The position numbers were made by a program, and so were the translations under genes. The notes beneath the pieces are model-generated. The model was not told where the DNA came from. It searched no databases and saw only the letters and a list, made by a program, of their open reading frames with translations. Shown here piece by piece: positions 1 through 13,391 of a stretch of DNA of 64,000 nucleotides. The DNA is from Psoroptes ovis. Its lineage: Eukaryota; Arthropoda; Arachnida; Sarcoptiformes; Psoroptidae. The DNA is taken from assembly GCA_002943765.1 (NCBI GenBank), contig PQWQ01000003.1, positions 2,975,501-3,039,500 of the forward strand. The letters are read 5' to 3'. How positions within the stretch are numbered: position 1 is the first letter of the stretch; every line of letters starts with the position of its first letter.

Positions 1-3000
1 TTTGTTTTCTATTATCTTTTACAAAATGTCAGTGGCTACACTGGCAAAGGAGTTGTCGTAACTATTCTTGATGACGGCATACAACCCAATCATCCGGAAC
101 TTGTCAAAAATTATGTAAATATTACTAACTCTTGATTGTATGAAATTATTTTGTCTAATTATTATTTGTTTTGTTAAAAATGTTTGAAAAAAAAAATTAA
201 ATTTAGGATCCTCAAGCTAGTTATGATATTAATGATAATGATCCTGATCCAACGCCTGCAGATAATGGTGATAATAAGTAAGTAATATGTTAATTTTTTA
301 ATGAATTGTTCATTTTTGATAATAATTTGTTTATTGGCATTAATCATTATCATGATCATCAATCAATAATAATTGATGATTCATAATTGCTTCATTATTT
401 ATTTTCGATTAATTTTCTCTCTCTTTCTCCTACAGACATGGTACAAGATGTGCTGGTGAAGTTGCAGCCGAAGCATATAATGGTAAGCATTCATTTGCAG
501 AAATAATTGCAAACTTTTTTCTCATTAATTTAACGAAAATTTAATGATCCAATGCAATCGACTAATTTTCTTCCATAGAATTTTGTGGTGTTGGCATTGC
601 ATTCAATGCTAGTATTGGTGGCGTTCGTATGTTGGATGGAATCGTCACTGATCAAGTAGAAGCTAGAGCTATTAGTCATAATCCGCAATATGTTGATATT
701 TATTCTGCTTCATGGGGTCCAGAAGATGATGGTAAAACAGTGGATGGTCCAGGAAAATTAGCCAAACGTGCTTTTGTTGACGGTATTCGTAAGGGACGTC
801 GTGGACGTGGATCGATTTATGTATGGGCTTCAGGCAATGGTGGACGGCGATCAGATAATTGTAACTGTGATGGTTACACAAACTCGATTTATACACTCTC
901 GATTAGTAGTGCCACTCAAAATGGTAATAAACCATGGTACTTGGAAGAGGTAAGATGTTATTAATTAATTTTTGTCAAGTTTCGATTGTCAACTTAATTT
1001 ACATAATTTTTCAATTAAATTTATTTGGAAATCTTGATTATCTTAGTGTTCATCTACCTTATCGACAACATACAGTAGCGGTACACCGAACAAAGATGGC
1101 AACATCTTAACTTGTGATCAAGATACAACATATTTTAAAGCATTGAAAAAAGGAGAAATACCACAAAAAGATAGTTTATGCACGCGGACTCATACTGGAA
1201 CTTCAGCATCTGCACCTATCGGTAAGAATAAATATTATTGATTATAATTCAAAATCTTAATCAGTGATCTGATCCGAAATTTCTCGCTAAAATAGCTGCT
1301 GCAATCATTGCATTGGCGTTGGAAGCTAATCCATTTTTAACATGGCGTGATATGCAACATTTGGTGGTATTATCTTCTCGATATGAACCTTTAAGACATG
1401 AAAAAGGCTGGGCAACCAATGGTGTTGGCCGAAAATTTAGTCACAAATTTGGCTATGGCCTACTCGATGCTGAAACAATCGTCAGATATGCAGAAAAATG
1501 GACCACAGTCCCTTCGGCTCGTATCTGTGAAACAGCCACACAAATAAAGGAATGGGAAATACCTGCATTGACTCGAAAACAATTAGAAGTATCACTGCTA
1601 ACAAGTGGCTGCCGTGGAACATCAAATTATATACGATATCTTGAACATGTACAAGCGAAAATAACATTGAAATATCAGCCTCGTGGCAATTTAAAAATAT
1701 CATTAATATCACCTTCAGGAACCATATCACATTTACTTTTCCCTCGACCCAGAGATATGGAAGATATTTCATTCAATTCTTGGCCATTCTTATCCGTCCA
1801 TTTTTGGGGAGAACCTCCAGATGGTACCTGGAGACTTGTGATTCAAAATGATGGCTATAAGCCAAGCATTGTTCCGGGAAAATTATTTTCATGGTCATTA
1901 GTGTTTTATGGTACATTCGAAAAAACATATGCACAACGTTTATATAATGAAACAATAAGATATTATCCTCGAAGTACATCACCAGCCACAGAAAAAATGA
2001 ATGATTGTGTTCCGAAAGGTTTATATAAAATGTATGGATCCGATGAATGCGTAGAAAAATGTCCATCAAAACAATGGGCAAATAATGATATCGGTCAATG
2101 TATACCTTGCAATAATGCCTGTGATAGTTGTTTTGGACCTTCATCCGATAATTGTCTTTCATGTAAGAACGGATATTTCTTTGACTATCATTGTTTAGAT
2201 CGTTGTCCTGATGGTTATTATGAAGATATCGAGCTTAAAGAATGTATACCTTGTTCTTCGAATTGTTTAACTTGTTCGCAAACGCCTGATAATTGTAAAT
2301 CATGCAAATCGAATGATTTTAAATTAGATGATAAAAATCGTTGTATATTAGATACTGATTTTTCCATTGCATCAAATCAATTATTATGTCATGAAAATTG
2401 TGATGCATGCAAAGGTCCCTCACCAAATGATTGTTTATCATGTAAAAAGGGTTATAAATTTTTCAAAGGTGATTGTATCGATAATGATTGTCCAGATCAC
2501 TATTATTCAAGACAAACTGAACAATCAACAATTTGTGAATCGTAAGTTTTTTGACCTTTTTTTTGCATTTTTTCATGATTTTTCAGATCCTTTGTGAGAA
2601 AAAAAATTTCCGGATTGATTGTATTTTATCTTTTAATTTGATTTTAATAGCTGTCATTATTCTTGTGAAACATGTAATGGACCTTCACATTTTGAGTGTA
2701 AAACTTGTCATAAAAATTCTACAATGTTAAACGGAACCTGTTATCATTGTTTAGAAGGACATTTTATGAATCAAATGAAAAAATGTGAACTATGTCATTC
2801 ATCATGCTCAACATGCACAGGACCATTAGCAAGTGATTGTATCACATGTAAATCGGATTTATTTATGGATGATAATATGCATTGTGTACCTTGTTGTAAT
2901 GCAAATAATAATAATAATCAAAATGTTAATGATTTCATTGAATGTTGCCGTTGTGTCAATAATAAAAATGGACCATGTGAATCTATTGATATACCGCGTA

Positions 3001-3392
3001 GTATAAAATTAATCAATGATAAATATGATCAAAATTCATTGACAATCAGTCATATAATTGGTTTTATATTGAATCATATCTCAATCTATATTTTATTGAT
3101 CATCGTTCTGACATTTATAATTGTAATATTATTAAAAAAACAAATGAAATCATCATTTGGTGATAGCTCAAAACGTTCGAATGAATTACTTGGATTAGGA
3201 TCATCATCACAATCATCGACAACACCATCATCATCATCATCATATTATAATGTTAATTATCAAAAATTAAATAATAATGGAAAATTATCAAATCGTCGTC
3301 GTAATAATGATGATTATGATGACTACGATGACAATGACGACAACAGCGATGATAATGATGATGAAAAGCATATACTATTTCAAAGAGTATGA
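1..3392 (+). CDS. Furin-type proprotein convertase, 3' part (5' end outside window)
   Basis: Subtilisin/kexin-family endoprotease that cleaves proproteins after dibasic sites in the secretory pathway. Exons: about 33-114, 207-277, 436-482, 579-949, 1047-1221, 1296-2541, 2651-3392; phases close through about 911 codons. The triad is visible: Asp in ILDDG (exon 1), His in HGTRCAGEV (exon 3), Ser in GTSASAP (exon 5), with the oxyanion Asn in WASGNGG. A P-domain follows (TRLEHAQ-like region, GEPPDGTW, FYGTFE), then five furin-like Cys-rich repeats (the C..C.GP...C..C pattern), one hydrophobic membrane segment (about 3055-3135) and a roughly 90-residue cytoplasmic tail rich in Ser, Asn and Asp. 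Several Cys-rich repeats plus a membrane anchor resemble Drosophila Fur2 or PCSK5B more than mammalian furin. Signal peptide, prodomain and start lie upstream of the window. The first acceptor (near 32) is the least certain boundary. Confidence 0.93.
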
Positions 3393-4661
3393 GATGATGA
3401 TCAATCAATTGACTAGCAATAATGGATAAAACAATCATAATCATTGAATCAATCAATCAATTAATTAATTAATTATTTTCAATTTTAGCACATTTCAATT
3501 TCAAATTCTAAAACTCTTATTAATAATAATAATGATCATAATTTTAAATTTGAAAATTTAGGAAATAAATTTTCTAGTCTTTAAATTCATCTCTATTTTT
3601 TTCTCTTTTCTTCAAATGTTAATTTTTGTTTTAAAAAATGTGTTAGTTTTTTTCAATCAATCATTGATTTCAATCAATTCATTCTTATCAACAAACAAAT
3701 GTACAAATGCACCTTTTGAAAAAAAAAAAATAAAATAAATGACAATTAAATTTAAGAAATTTTTCTCAAAGATTATTTTTTGGTCTGCTGAATTGGTGAT
3801 TGATGATTTCGTTATTTTCTGATTTTTTGAAAATTCGTATGGTCGAATAGTTGTACTGTATCGAATCGATACGAAACTGAATTAAATTTAAATCCAATTA
3901 GTGATTTTTAATGTTGAGCAAAACTTTATTTTTATTCTTTGAAATCTTTGAATTAGGTTTCTCGTGAATTTTTCTATTATTAAATTATCCAAAAGGTTCC
4001 ATCAATATTTTCGGGTTTTTGTACAAACATACAAAATGAATTAAATTTCAAAGGTCAAATTAATTTACCGAAAAAAACGAGCAAAAAACCTTGTTTGTTA
4101 CCAGGCGTCTTTTACTTTTTTTTTCGTTTGTTTATTGGAATTTTCGGTTCACATCGATATGGCCTAAATGCCGTGTTGGTTCACAAATTGGTTCATTGAT
4201 CTCTATAAAAATTCATTGTCTTTTGGTGAACGATTTTATTAAAACGAATAATGATGAAAATTGAAATCATGAATAGAATATGCGTGTACAGTTCATTCAT
4301 TCATTTTTGAATGTGTTACATTTTTTTAGATATAACATATAGTGATATATAATCATTATTTTTTTATATAATAAATAAATAAACAAGAAATTCTTGGTTG
4401 ATTACAATTCTTGTTTGTGTTCCAGCAATATTAATAACAAATAATAATATTAATAAAAGTAAAAATATACCAATTTAAACAAATAGTATGATTGTTTGGT
4501 TTTGTTTTTTCCATTTTAGACGATGTTGATGATAATTTTGCCATGTTTTAATCATTGAATCATGCATAAAATATTGCTTGAATATCGTTGATTTGTTTGC
4601 TTATCGATCAATGATTGCTTCTTATTCATGAAAAAGAAATAGAATCATTTAAAATCAAAAA
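3393..4661. other. Intergenic: furin 3' flank and ANKDD1-like 5' flank
   Basis: No coding exon is seen on either strand. The first few hundred bases after the furin stop are AT-rich with A-runs near 3720 and probably hold the 3' UTR. The rest is presumably the promoter and 5' UTR of the ankyrin gene that starts at 4662. No recognisable repeat family or RNA gene. Confidence 0.5.
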
Positions 4662-7239
4662 ATGATGGATGATGTATCATCATTAAATAGTGATCGTACT
4701 AAACGATTATCTATCATATCGAAAAGAACAACAAAATCAGATACATCATTACCATTATCAAATTCAGATTTAATTAAATGTAAGTTCAACTAGAATAAGA
4801 TTATTTTTAAATATGTTAAATTCTTTGTTTTTATGAAGCTGAAAAAAATATACCTGTCGATCTCCTGCTACAAGAAGCAGCAATGAAAAATGATGTCAAC
4901 ACTGTTAAACGATTGATCAGTATGAATGTTGATTTGAATAAAAAATCACAATTAGGACGCTCACCAATACATTGGGCTATAATTAATAATAATTTAGAAA
5001 TTGTTCAATTATTGATCAAAGCTAATTGTGATATTGAAGCATCTGATAAGGTAATAATGAAATGATAATGATAGATTAATAATAATTAAATTTAAATCAT
5101 TTAAATTAAGTTTGAAATGAGACCAATCTTGATGGCTGCAATGGTTGGCAATCTGGAAATGGTTAAATTATTAATCGAATCTAAATGCGATTGTCGTGTT
5201 GTGAACAAGGTATTTGCCCTCAAATATTTGGCTAAAAATTGTTGAAATTTTTCTTCTTAAAAATCAAGAAACATCAAACAGTGTTACATTGTGCAGTGAA
5301 ACATGATCAAAATGAAATAATTGCATATTTGTTGGATAATGTTCATGATATCGATATAAATGCTGTGAATGAGGTAAAAATTCTGAAAATACATTTAAAC
5401 GATGGAATAGATTTTAACTCTATTTTTCATGTTTATTGCAGTCATGGCAAACTTGTCTAATGATGGCTTGTATGAATAATAATATCGAAATTGTCGACAA
5501 ATTAATATCAGCCGGTGCTGATGTTAACATGAAAGATAAAGTAATTACTACTTCATACTCATTCATATGATTGTCTGAATTTATTATTTTTTTTAATCAA
5601 TTACAGCAAGGTAGAACTGTTGCACATTGGGCAAGCTTCAAAGGTTATCATGAAATATTGGATCATTTACTGAAAGCAGGTGTTAAAGCAGATGAAAGAG
5701 ATCAAGATGGAAAAACTGGTAAATTAGTTAATTGTTTGAAAAATCAATTTTAATTCAAATTTAAAATTAAATTTTTTCCTCCTCATTTTCCTACTCAAAG
5801 CACTTCATTTGTCAGCTGAATATGGTTTCGAAAAAACATTAAAAACCTTGATTGAACACAATTGTGATATTTTTATTACTGATACGGTAATTAATTAATT
5901 AATTTTAATTAATAATTGTATAACAAATGATCAATTCAAATCAAATCATGTTTATTAAAAAAAATTAGAAAGGGCGAACTGCATTAATGATTGCAGCTGC
6001 ATTAGGCTATTTAGATGTTGTTTCAATTTTGATCGAAAATGGTGCCAATCCAAATTCCAAAGATAAAAATGGTAATACAGCATTACATTTATGCGTTATG
6101 GGCAATCATTCTCGTGTAGCGCTTTTTCTAATACGTAATAAAGCCGAAATTAATGCTTATAACAATGTAAGGCTCAAATCATATATCATTGGACATTGTT
6201 GAAATCAACTCTCGATTATCATCAATTCTTTTGTGTTTATTTTATTTTTTTCTTAAATCCATTAAGCGAAAACAAACACCATTGGTGATAGCTGCCGAGC
6301 TTGGACATACTGATGTTGCGGAAGTATTGATTAATCATAATGCAGATTTATTTGCAACCGAAAAGGTAAATTTAATCATTATATTCAATTATTAATGACA
6401 ATTTTATTGTCATTACACTTCCTATAACCTTCAAACTTCAATTTTTCCATCAACCTTGATAATGATTTTTTCTTAATTTGAAATCATTGTCATATGCAAT
6501 CAAATTTACATTGAAATTTTTTTGAAATTCAATATAATTTTGATATTTTCTTCCTATTCTTAAAAATTATTGAAAAATAACAACAACACTTGAACAGAGT
6601 GGTCGTACAGCTCTTTACATTGCATCACGTGGAAGTTTTCAAGCCTTGGTCGATATGCTCATAAAAGCAGAACGTGAACAATTTTTTAAAATTGACAATA
6701 ATCGTACTGGTCAACAACAATCGATCGAAAAACAAACATCATATGATATGCCAACAGAATTGGAAAATCAAGAAAGTATACGTTTAGGACATATACGTAA
6801 AATGTTATATTATCTATCAAGACATCATTTAGATGCTAATGATTGGAAAAAATTGGCAAGATTTTGGAATTTTACTGAAGAACAAATTAAAGGTAATTTC
6901 CAATCGTTAATAATTTGACACAATTGATCATATATATTTTATTATTCATATCATTAACAATAAAACAAAACCAAAGCAATCGAACATCAATATACGGGTA
7001 AAACAAGCTACAAAGATCATGCATATCGTATGCTATTAATTTGGTTACATGGATTATCATCAGCCAAAGATCCATTAAATGAATTATATGATGCATTAAT
7101 TTATATCAATAAAAATGATGTTGCCGAAAAATTACGTAAAAAAGCTAATGAAGATAATTTTTATTATTATAATCGTTATCGTTGCCGATGTTTACCCGGT
7201 ATACCATCCACTGTTTGTCATTATTGTTCAATAACATGA
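4662..7239 (+). CDS. Ankyrin-repeat and death-domain protein (ANKDD1-like)
   Basis: Eleven exons: 4662-4779, 4839-5050, 5111-5209, 5269-5373, 5442-5540, 5607-5718, 5801-5886, 5969-6166, 6267-6365, 6598-6892, 6977-7239, giving 561 residues. After a Ser-rich N-terminus come about ten ankyrin repeats (cores such as GRSPIHWAII, GRTVAHWASFKG, GNTALHLCVMGNH, GRTALYIASRGS). The C-terminal roughly 100 residues form a helical domain (LSRHHLDANDWKKLARFWN, then a helix around LLIWLHG) that reads as a death domain. This order is that of vertebrate ANKDD1A/B, whose functions are poorly known; ankyrins bind proteins and death domains form homotypic complexes. Most internal exons are 99-105 bases and each encodes one 33-residue repeat, with phase-0 boundaries just after a D-K or N-K pair. 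The protein ends in a Cys-rich tail with no known match. The death-domain call rests on fold-like patterning and is less certain than the ankyrins. Confidence 0.85.
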
Positions 7240-7831
7240 TTAATCAATTATTAATTCTCAAACAATTGCAAAATTACAAAACTAATCATATGCTTTCTTT
7301 CTCTGAATTTTTTTAATGATTGTTTTTCTCATTGATTGAATTTTTATTTATCAACAAACAAAACAAAACGAAAAAATCCTCTCTTGTTGTGCACAATTTA
7401 TTTTTATTTTTTTTTTTTTGCTTATTTATTCATTGATTTGTTTGTTAATGTTTGTTTGTCGTGTGTTTGCTTGTTTATTAATGTTGATTAAATTGTTGAT
7501 GTGTTCTTAATTATATTTGAAAATTTGAAAAAAAAATTTTTGAAATTTTTTTTGTCCAAAAACAAATTTTTAAAAAATGAAAAAATAAATTGAATTCTAT
7601 CACAGATTTATTTCTTTTTTTTCAATTTGATTAAATTCGGTAATCTTGAATGAATGATGTTTTTTTTGTTAATCATTGATTGATTCTGTTGATGAATTGA
7701 ATTTTTTGAAATAATTATTATTTTAGAATGTAGGCAAACATAGAAAATTTTATATATAAAATATTCAAACTCTTAATGCATTTTAAGAAGAAAAAAAATA
7801 AATGATACAAATACATGATTTAAACATTGAT
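7240..7831. other. Convergent intergenic region (3' flanks)
   Basis: Lies tail-to-tail between the ankyrin/death-domain gene (+) and the TBC1D9-like gene (-). Very AT-rich, with T-runs (7407-7419) and A-runs (7790-7799) suited to polyadenylation on both strands. No coding potential is seen. Confidence 0.5.
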
Positions 7832-10800
7832 TCATGTTGATTGATTCGATGTAGACGCTGATGGAACTGTTGTTGCTGATGATGATGATGATGATGATAA
7901 AGGTGGCTGATTGGCAAACGGTGTATTTGTATTCGATGCTGTTATTGAAACACTAGGTGAACGATCCAAATTATTATGATTATTTAAATTTTTTATTTTT
8001 GATATTACAATTTTCCATTCATATTTTTTCTCAAACAAATCTATTAATATTTGTTCAGTATGTAATAAACTTGAAAATTGTTCAAAACTTATTAACCAAT
8101 TCATTGTTTCATAGTCATGATGATGATGATTATGATTATGGTGTTGATGATTATGATTACTGTTGTCATTATTATCATCAACATTCATTGTATTTGTTGT
8201 TATCGATGATGATAATGATGATGATGATGATTGTTGTTTTAGTTGATTATCACTGTCGATTTTATCATTATCTTTAATTTGTTTTTGTTGCGTTTGTTGA
8301 TTATCTTGCTCTTGTTGCTGTTGTTGTGGTTGTTGTTGATCACTAGAACAACTACTAAAACTTTTGATTGATAATTCATCAATTTTCAAATCATTAACAC
8401 TGATCGTTTGAAAACTATCATCCGATTTTACTGTCTCTTTATCATTATTATTATTTTTTTCTTTTTCACGTTCAGCTATGGCTATCGATGTCAGATAGCC
8501 ATGTCGCAATAGATCATTGCCAACACGTGCAATACAATCAGATAAATGATGTTCATTCGTTTCACAATTTGCAAATATATCATACATTGTTTTAAACAAA
8601 CGAATGAATTGCTTTTCATTCATATTCGGTAATTTTTTATACTGAAATTGATTGTTCGAATCAACATCTGAATTATAATTATTAGTGAGTAGTTGATTAA
8701 AACTTATTGTGCGACTATAATTATTATTATCACCATCATCATTATTTATATTACTGGCTTGAGAATTGATCATGACTACGTTTAAAAAATCTTTCAATTT
8801 AAATTCTCCAAGTTTTTTGCCAGATTGATCAACATTTTTAGAGGTTTTTGATACAGATACTGAAGTTGAATTTGCTGCTGGAGCATTGGTGTTATCATTT
8901 TCAAAAAATTCCATAGCTTCAGATGCAGTTTCGATTTGTTCATTTGATTGTTTTGTTGAATTGTTATCATAATCATTCGATGATGATGAATCAATAACAT
9001 CAATCAAATGTATTGAATATAAAAATTTTAATCGTAATAGTGAATCACCTTTTATGAATATAATCATACAAATTAATAATTGATATGCACCAATTGTACC
9101 AGAATTTTGTTCATCTAAAAATCGAAATATTCTCACTATTAATTCTTCTAAATTATCACAATTCCATTGTATGAATTGTAAGAAATATAAACGAAATTGA
9201 TCTAAATCAATTTTGAATGAGTGGATATCATTCTTTTCTAATAAGGTTTGCGGATTTAATTGTCGCCAATATTGTTGTCGAAATTGTTCTTCTTTTAGTA
9301 TCAAATAAATTTGATGTATTTCATCATATGACAAATATTTCGCTATGAATGGAATGTTTAGCAAAGAATGTATCGTATTTTTGCTCGAATTATCTTCTAA
9401 ATTTTGCACAACTTTCATACGATGTTTTAAACGTAATTTTTCTATTTGATTTGCTGTTATGAAATTAAATTTTTTATATGATTCATTAATTAAATCTTTA
9501 ATGTCAGTCATCTTTTGGCTAGCACGTTTGCTGGCGGTTCCGTATGAAAATGAATGCAACATATGAGGTACTTTAGCTTCAGGATTAACAATATTTTCAA
9601 AATAACCGCTCAATATTGTCATTGCTTCACCGTCATCTTTACATTTCATCAATGCTTCTTCATTCGCATCCAATATTTTTAATGCTATTTGAAAGACAAC
9701 TTTTGCACCATCATAAAAGAAATAATCAACAATATTGATTGCTGACTCGAACGGCATATCACTCAAAAATATTGTCAAAAACCATGAAAATGAAATCATA
9801 GACAATATTCCTAATCGCACTAATTGATTATAAAGTTTTGGAAGATTATCTTTGACCAATTCTTCGAAAACACCTTGATCTACTAATGCACCGATTACTT
9901 TTTTATTATAATAATCAGGTGATAAGCGTTCGCATAATGCAACTAATAACCAAAATGCATCTTCTTCATTTGCATACAATAAAAATACAGATGCAACAAT
10001 ATTCATTGCTTGGCAATAACCAATATTTGTATTTCGATGAGCATATGCTTTCAAAACTCTACGCAATGCATTTATACCGATTTCAGATTGAAAAGCAGGA
10101 TGTTCTGGTAATGACCGATGAAGATCTCGTTCAATTTCATCTGATACAACATTATGAATGGCCATAGAATTTTCAACAAGTTTTTCATAATATCCAGGAT
10201 TTGTTTCTTTCTCATTTATTGCTCCTGAATAAAGCATCCATAATTCACTACGAAGTTCATCCGGAATTCCTTGCAAAATAAGATCTCTTGTTGCAGCGAC
10301 ACGATAACAAGTTATTCCACGGCCATAATCAATAAAATGCAATTGCCATAAATTTAATTTGACAGATTCAAGAGCTTCAGTTTCAGGTGAAACATTTTCG
10401 AATGTAAATTTTTTATTCAATGCTGGCTCGATTGTCCATGAACTTGATTTTAGCGCACGATTTTCTCTGCCAAGTACATCTAATCCTTCACCACTGATAG
10501 TTAAAAGAAACATTAGAAAGTCAATCGAGAAAAATATGCAGATTTTAAATATTACCTTTTAGTATGATCCGATTTGCCCAACATTTCACTAATTTTTTCA
10601 ATTAAAAAATCCCGATCTTCAACATGATCAAAAATGATATTTGTTTTACTTAATGTAATGACAATCGCTTTATTCCAAACAGGCCAATTTGTACCGCTGT
10701 CCAATTTTTCAACCGAACGAATTTCACGCATCGGTATGATCAAGGATAGAAAATTTAAAACCTTATCAAAAAAAGAAGATATTCATTGATAATAATATTC

Positions 10801-12147
10801 ATAATCGATTCTGCAAAAGACATACTCTACTTTCAAAACAGATATAATTGTTTGATAAATACATTTTTCCCCATACATGTTGCTTATTATATGGTGTCCA
10901 TAATGTGCACGATAATGTACCGTCTAATTTTTCATCCATTGGTAATCGAAATGTAATTCTATAATTTTCACACATAGCTCTTGCATCTAAATCACGTTTG
11001 AGTGATCGATAACTGTTTTTGAATGCTTGTTGTTTATGATCAACGTTTGACAGTAAATTTTGTTTATCATCTGATATCAATGATTTCATAGCGATATTCA
11101 CTAATTGTTCCATCGTTGTATAAACTTCTATTGCTTTCATAAACATTGAAAATAGATACTTTTTTGTGCGTGTTTTCACCAATATACTGTCTGGAAAGAA
11201 TCTTGGGTTGTTTATTTCTAGATGCTTTTCAAAAAATTAAGAAAATAGAAATATTAAATTAAGAAAAACAAAATAATTATTGAATCTCATACCTTGACAT
11301 CAACCCATTTGATTACGATTTTGATTTCATTGGCAAACATGTAGGAGTAAAAACACAAATGATTAATGCTAATATAAAGCCAACCTTGCCACGGAAATGA
11401 ACCTTTGAAATAACTGCAATAATAATCTAATAATAGAGTTGAAAGATTGAAATTTTGATTAATTCAAGTAAATTATATAATATAAATAAAATGAGATTAC
11501 AATTTACAAGTCTTTCTTCTTCAGGCATTGAAAATAATTTAATAAATTTTGACATAGATGATGAATCATTAGCATTATTTATATTATTTTGATCATTCAT
11601 TTGAATTAGGCTTTCAATTTTACATTTAATAAAATCGGTTACATCTTTATCATTTTCAAAATTTGTCAGTGTTGGCATTAAATTTGTTTCAAGATATTCC
11701 CAATCTTTCAATATTTCTTGAAAACTTGATGATGCAGCAATAACTGTAAACATTTTTTAAGGGTAAATTGATCAAAAATTTATTGTAATTTCAACAAAAT
11801 CAGAATACATACGATATGTTCGGTCAGAATTTGCTATCTGATGCAATATTCTAAATGGTAAGGGCTGATATTTCAATGCATAAAAAAATAATGATTAATA
11901 TACAGATTAATTAAAATTTGCAAATCACCTTTGTATCAAACACTGAATCGATTGTGCCAACTAATAGTGATGACAAACCTTTAGTACCGTGTCCAAGACG
12001 TCTTTGCAAAACAAAATATAAATTTGCACGTTCAGTGTTCCTGTTTTTGATAATTCAGAAAATTAAATTTTGACAAAAAGACAAACACATCAGACAGACT
12101 TACCAAAAAGCATTGGCAACAACAACACTTTCGAATTTGACCCACAT
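7832..12147 (-). CDS. TBC1D9: TBC1D8/9-family Rab GTPase-activating protein
   Basis: Eight exons read right to left: 12104-12147, 11929-12040, 11813-11864, 11501-11743, 11293-11426, 10826-11224, 10556-10761, 7832-10493; 1283 residues, close to human TBC1D9. The start MWVKFESVVVANAFW matches the family N-terminus. Two GRAM domains (about 145-215 and 280-355) precede the TBC domain (about 460-700), which keeps both catalytic fingers: Arg in IERDLHR and Gln in YCQAMN. An EF-hand-like loop (FLDEQNSGTIG, about 845) follows. The final 300 residues are low-complexity Asn/Gln/Ser/His with a conserved segment MNWLISFEQFSSLLHTE near the end, as in TBC1D9. TBC proteins stimulate Rab GTP hydrolysis on membranes; the Rab partner cannot be read from sequence. 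The exon 4/5 junction was chosen to restore a family-like LVNYYYCSYFKG. Confidence 0.93.
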
Positions 12148-13391
12148 GTTGATGGCACAATCAAGAACAAACAAACAATCAAACAATTACAGATTGATCG
12201 AATGATAATAATATGAAAAAAACAATACAAAAATAAAATATAAATGATCACAATTGATGGAAAATTCGGTTATAATGATGACTTTCAATTATGATTCGGG
12301 CCAATTTCGTATGCATTTTAATAATGGCAAAAAAAAATCTGTTTTGAATCAATGAATTATCAATCAATCAAGCAATCAAATAATCAATAATGACATGGTT
12401 TTCCATCATCATCGTCATCATCATCATCATCATTACAGATTCAATTCATAAAATCCTATCGATTATCAAATATTTTATAAGACGTTTGTTTTCTTTGAAT
12501 AAGACAAACAAATATTTGATGGTAAATATTTTATTGTTTTGTCAATAATCTAATTTCATCAAATTTTTAACGACGATTATTATCATTGAAAAAAACCATA
12601 GAAACATAGTAGCATTGAGTTGAGCTGTAATAATAATTCCAAAGTAATTTGATTCCAATTTTCAGAATCAAATTGCGTTTCTTTCAATCAAACAACAGAC
12701 AAACAAAGTGCATTTAAGAGGTGTTTATTTAAACTAATTCATTTTGATATAAAAAAAACAAACAAAGAGATATGCATTGCTATGTGTTGATTCATTGATT
12801 GATAGAATGAAATTTAAGCTATAAAATCATTTGGGCTAAAATATGAATTATCACGATGTAAAATTGTAAACAAAAACAAATGAAAATAAGTAAAACTGTA
12901 AATTTACAAACTCAGAGGGCGTTTAAAGCTTTGGATGGCGCTTTTTGTAGATTTGAATTTCTTGAAATTTTCAAAAGTTTTCACCCTTTTTCAATTTTCA
13001 AAGGTCTCCACCTTTTCTAGCTAAGCCATTCAACCTATGACATTTCACTCAATGAACATCGTTGAAGCATCATAATCATCAGGTGATCAAAGCGAATTGC
13101 GAATTGATCATAATTTTTCCATAAATTAAATTTAATTATTCTTAGAATAAAAAACTTTGATAAAATATTATGATTCTGAATTCGTATAAATTGATAAATT
13201 TAAAAAAATAGAATATATTTGAATGTATTAAAATATATGTAAATTAGAAGATGCATAAAATTAAATGATGAATAATTGTAAATATTGAAAAAATAATAAT
13301 TATAATTAAAATAATTCTGAAGAAATATGCTCCAAGATTTGTAAGATAATAGCTTGATTGTTAATTTATATTTGTGAATTATAATAAAATA
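12148..13391. other. Intergenic: TBC1D9-like promoter side and SNX9 3' flank
   Basis: No coding exons seen. Holds an imperfect CAT/ATC trinucleotide tract (about 12402-12434) and otherwise plain AT-rich sequence. The TBC1D9-like 5' UTR and promoter should lie just right of 12147. The SNX9 3' UTR ends somewhere left of 13392. Confidence 0.45.
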
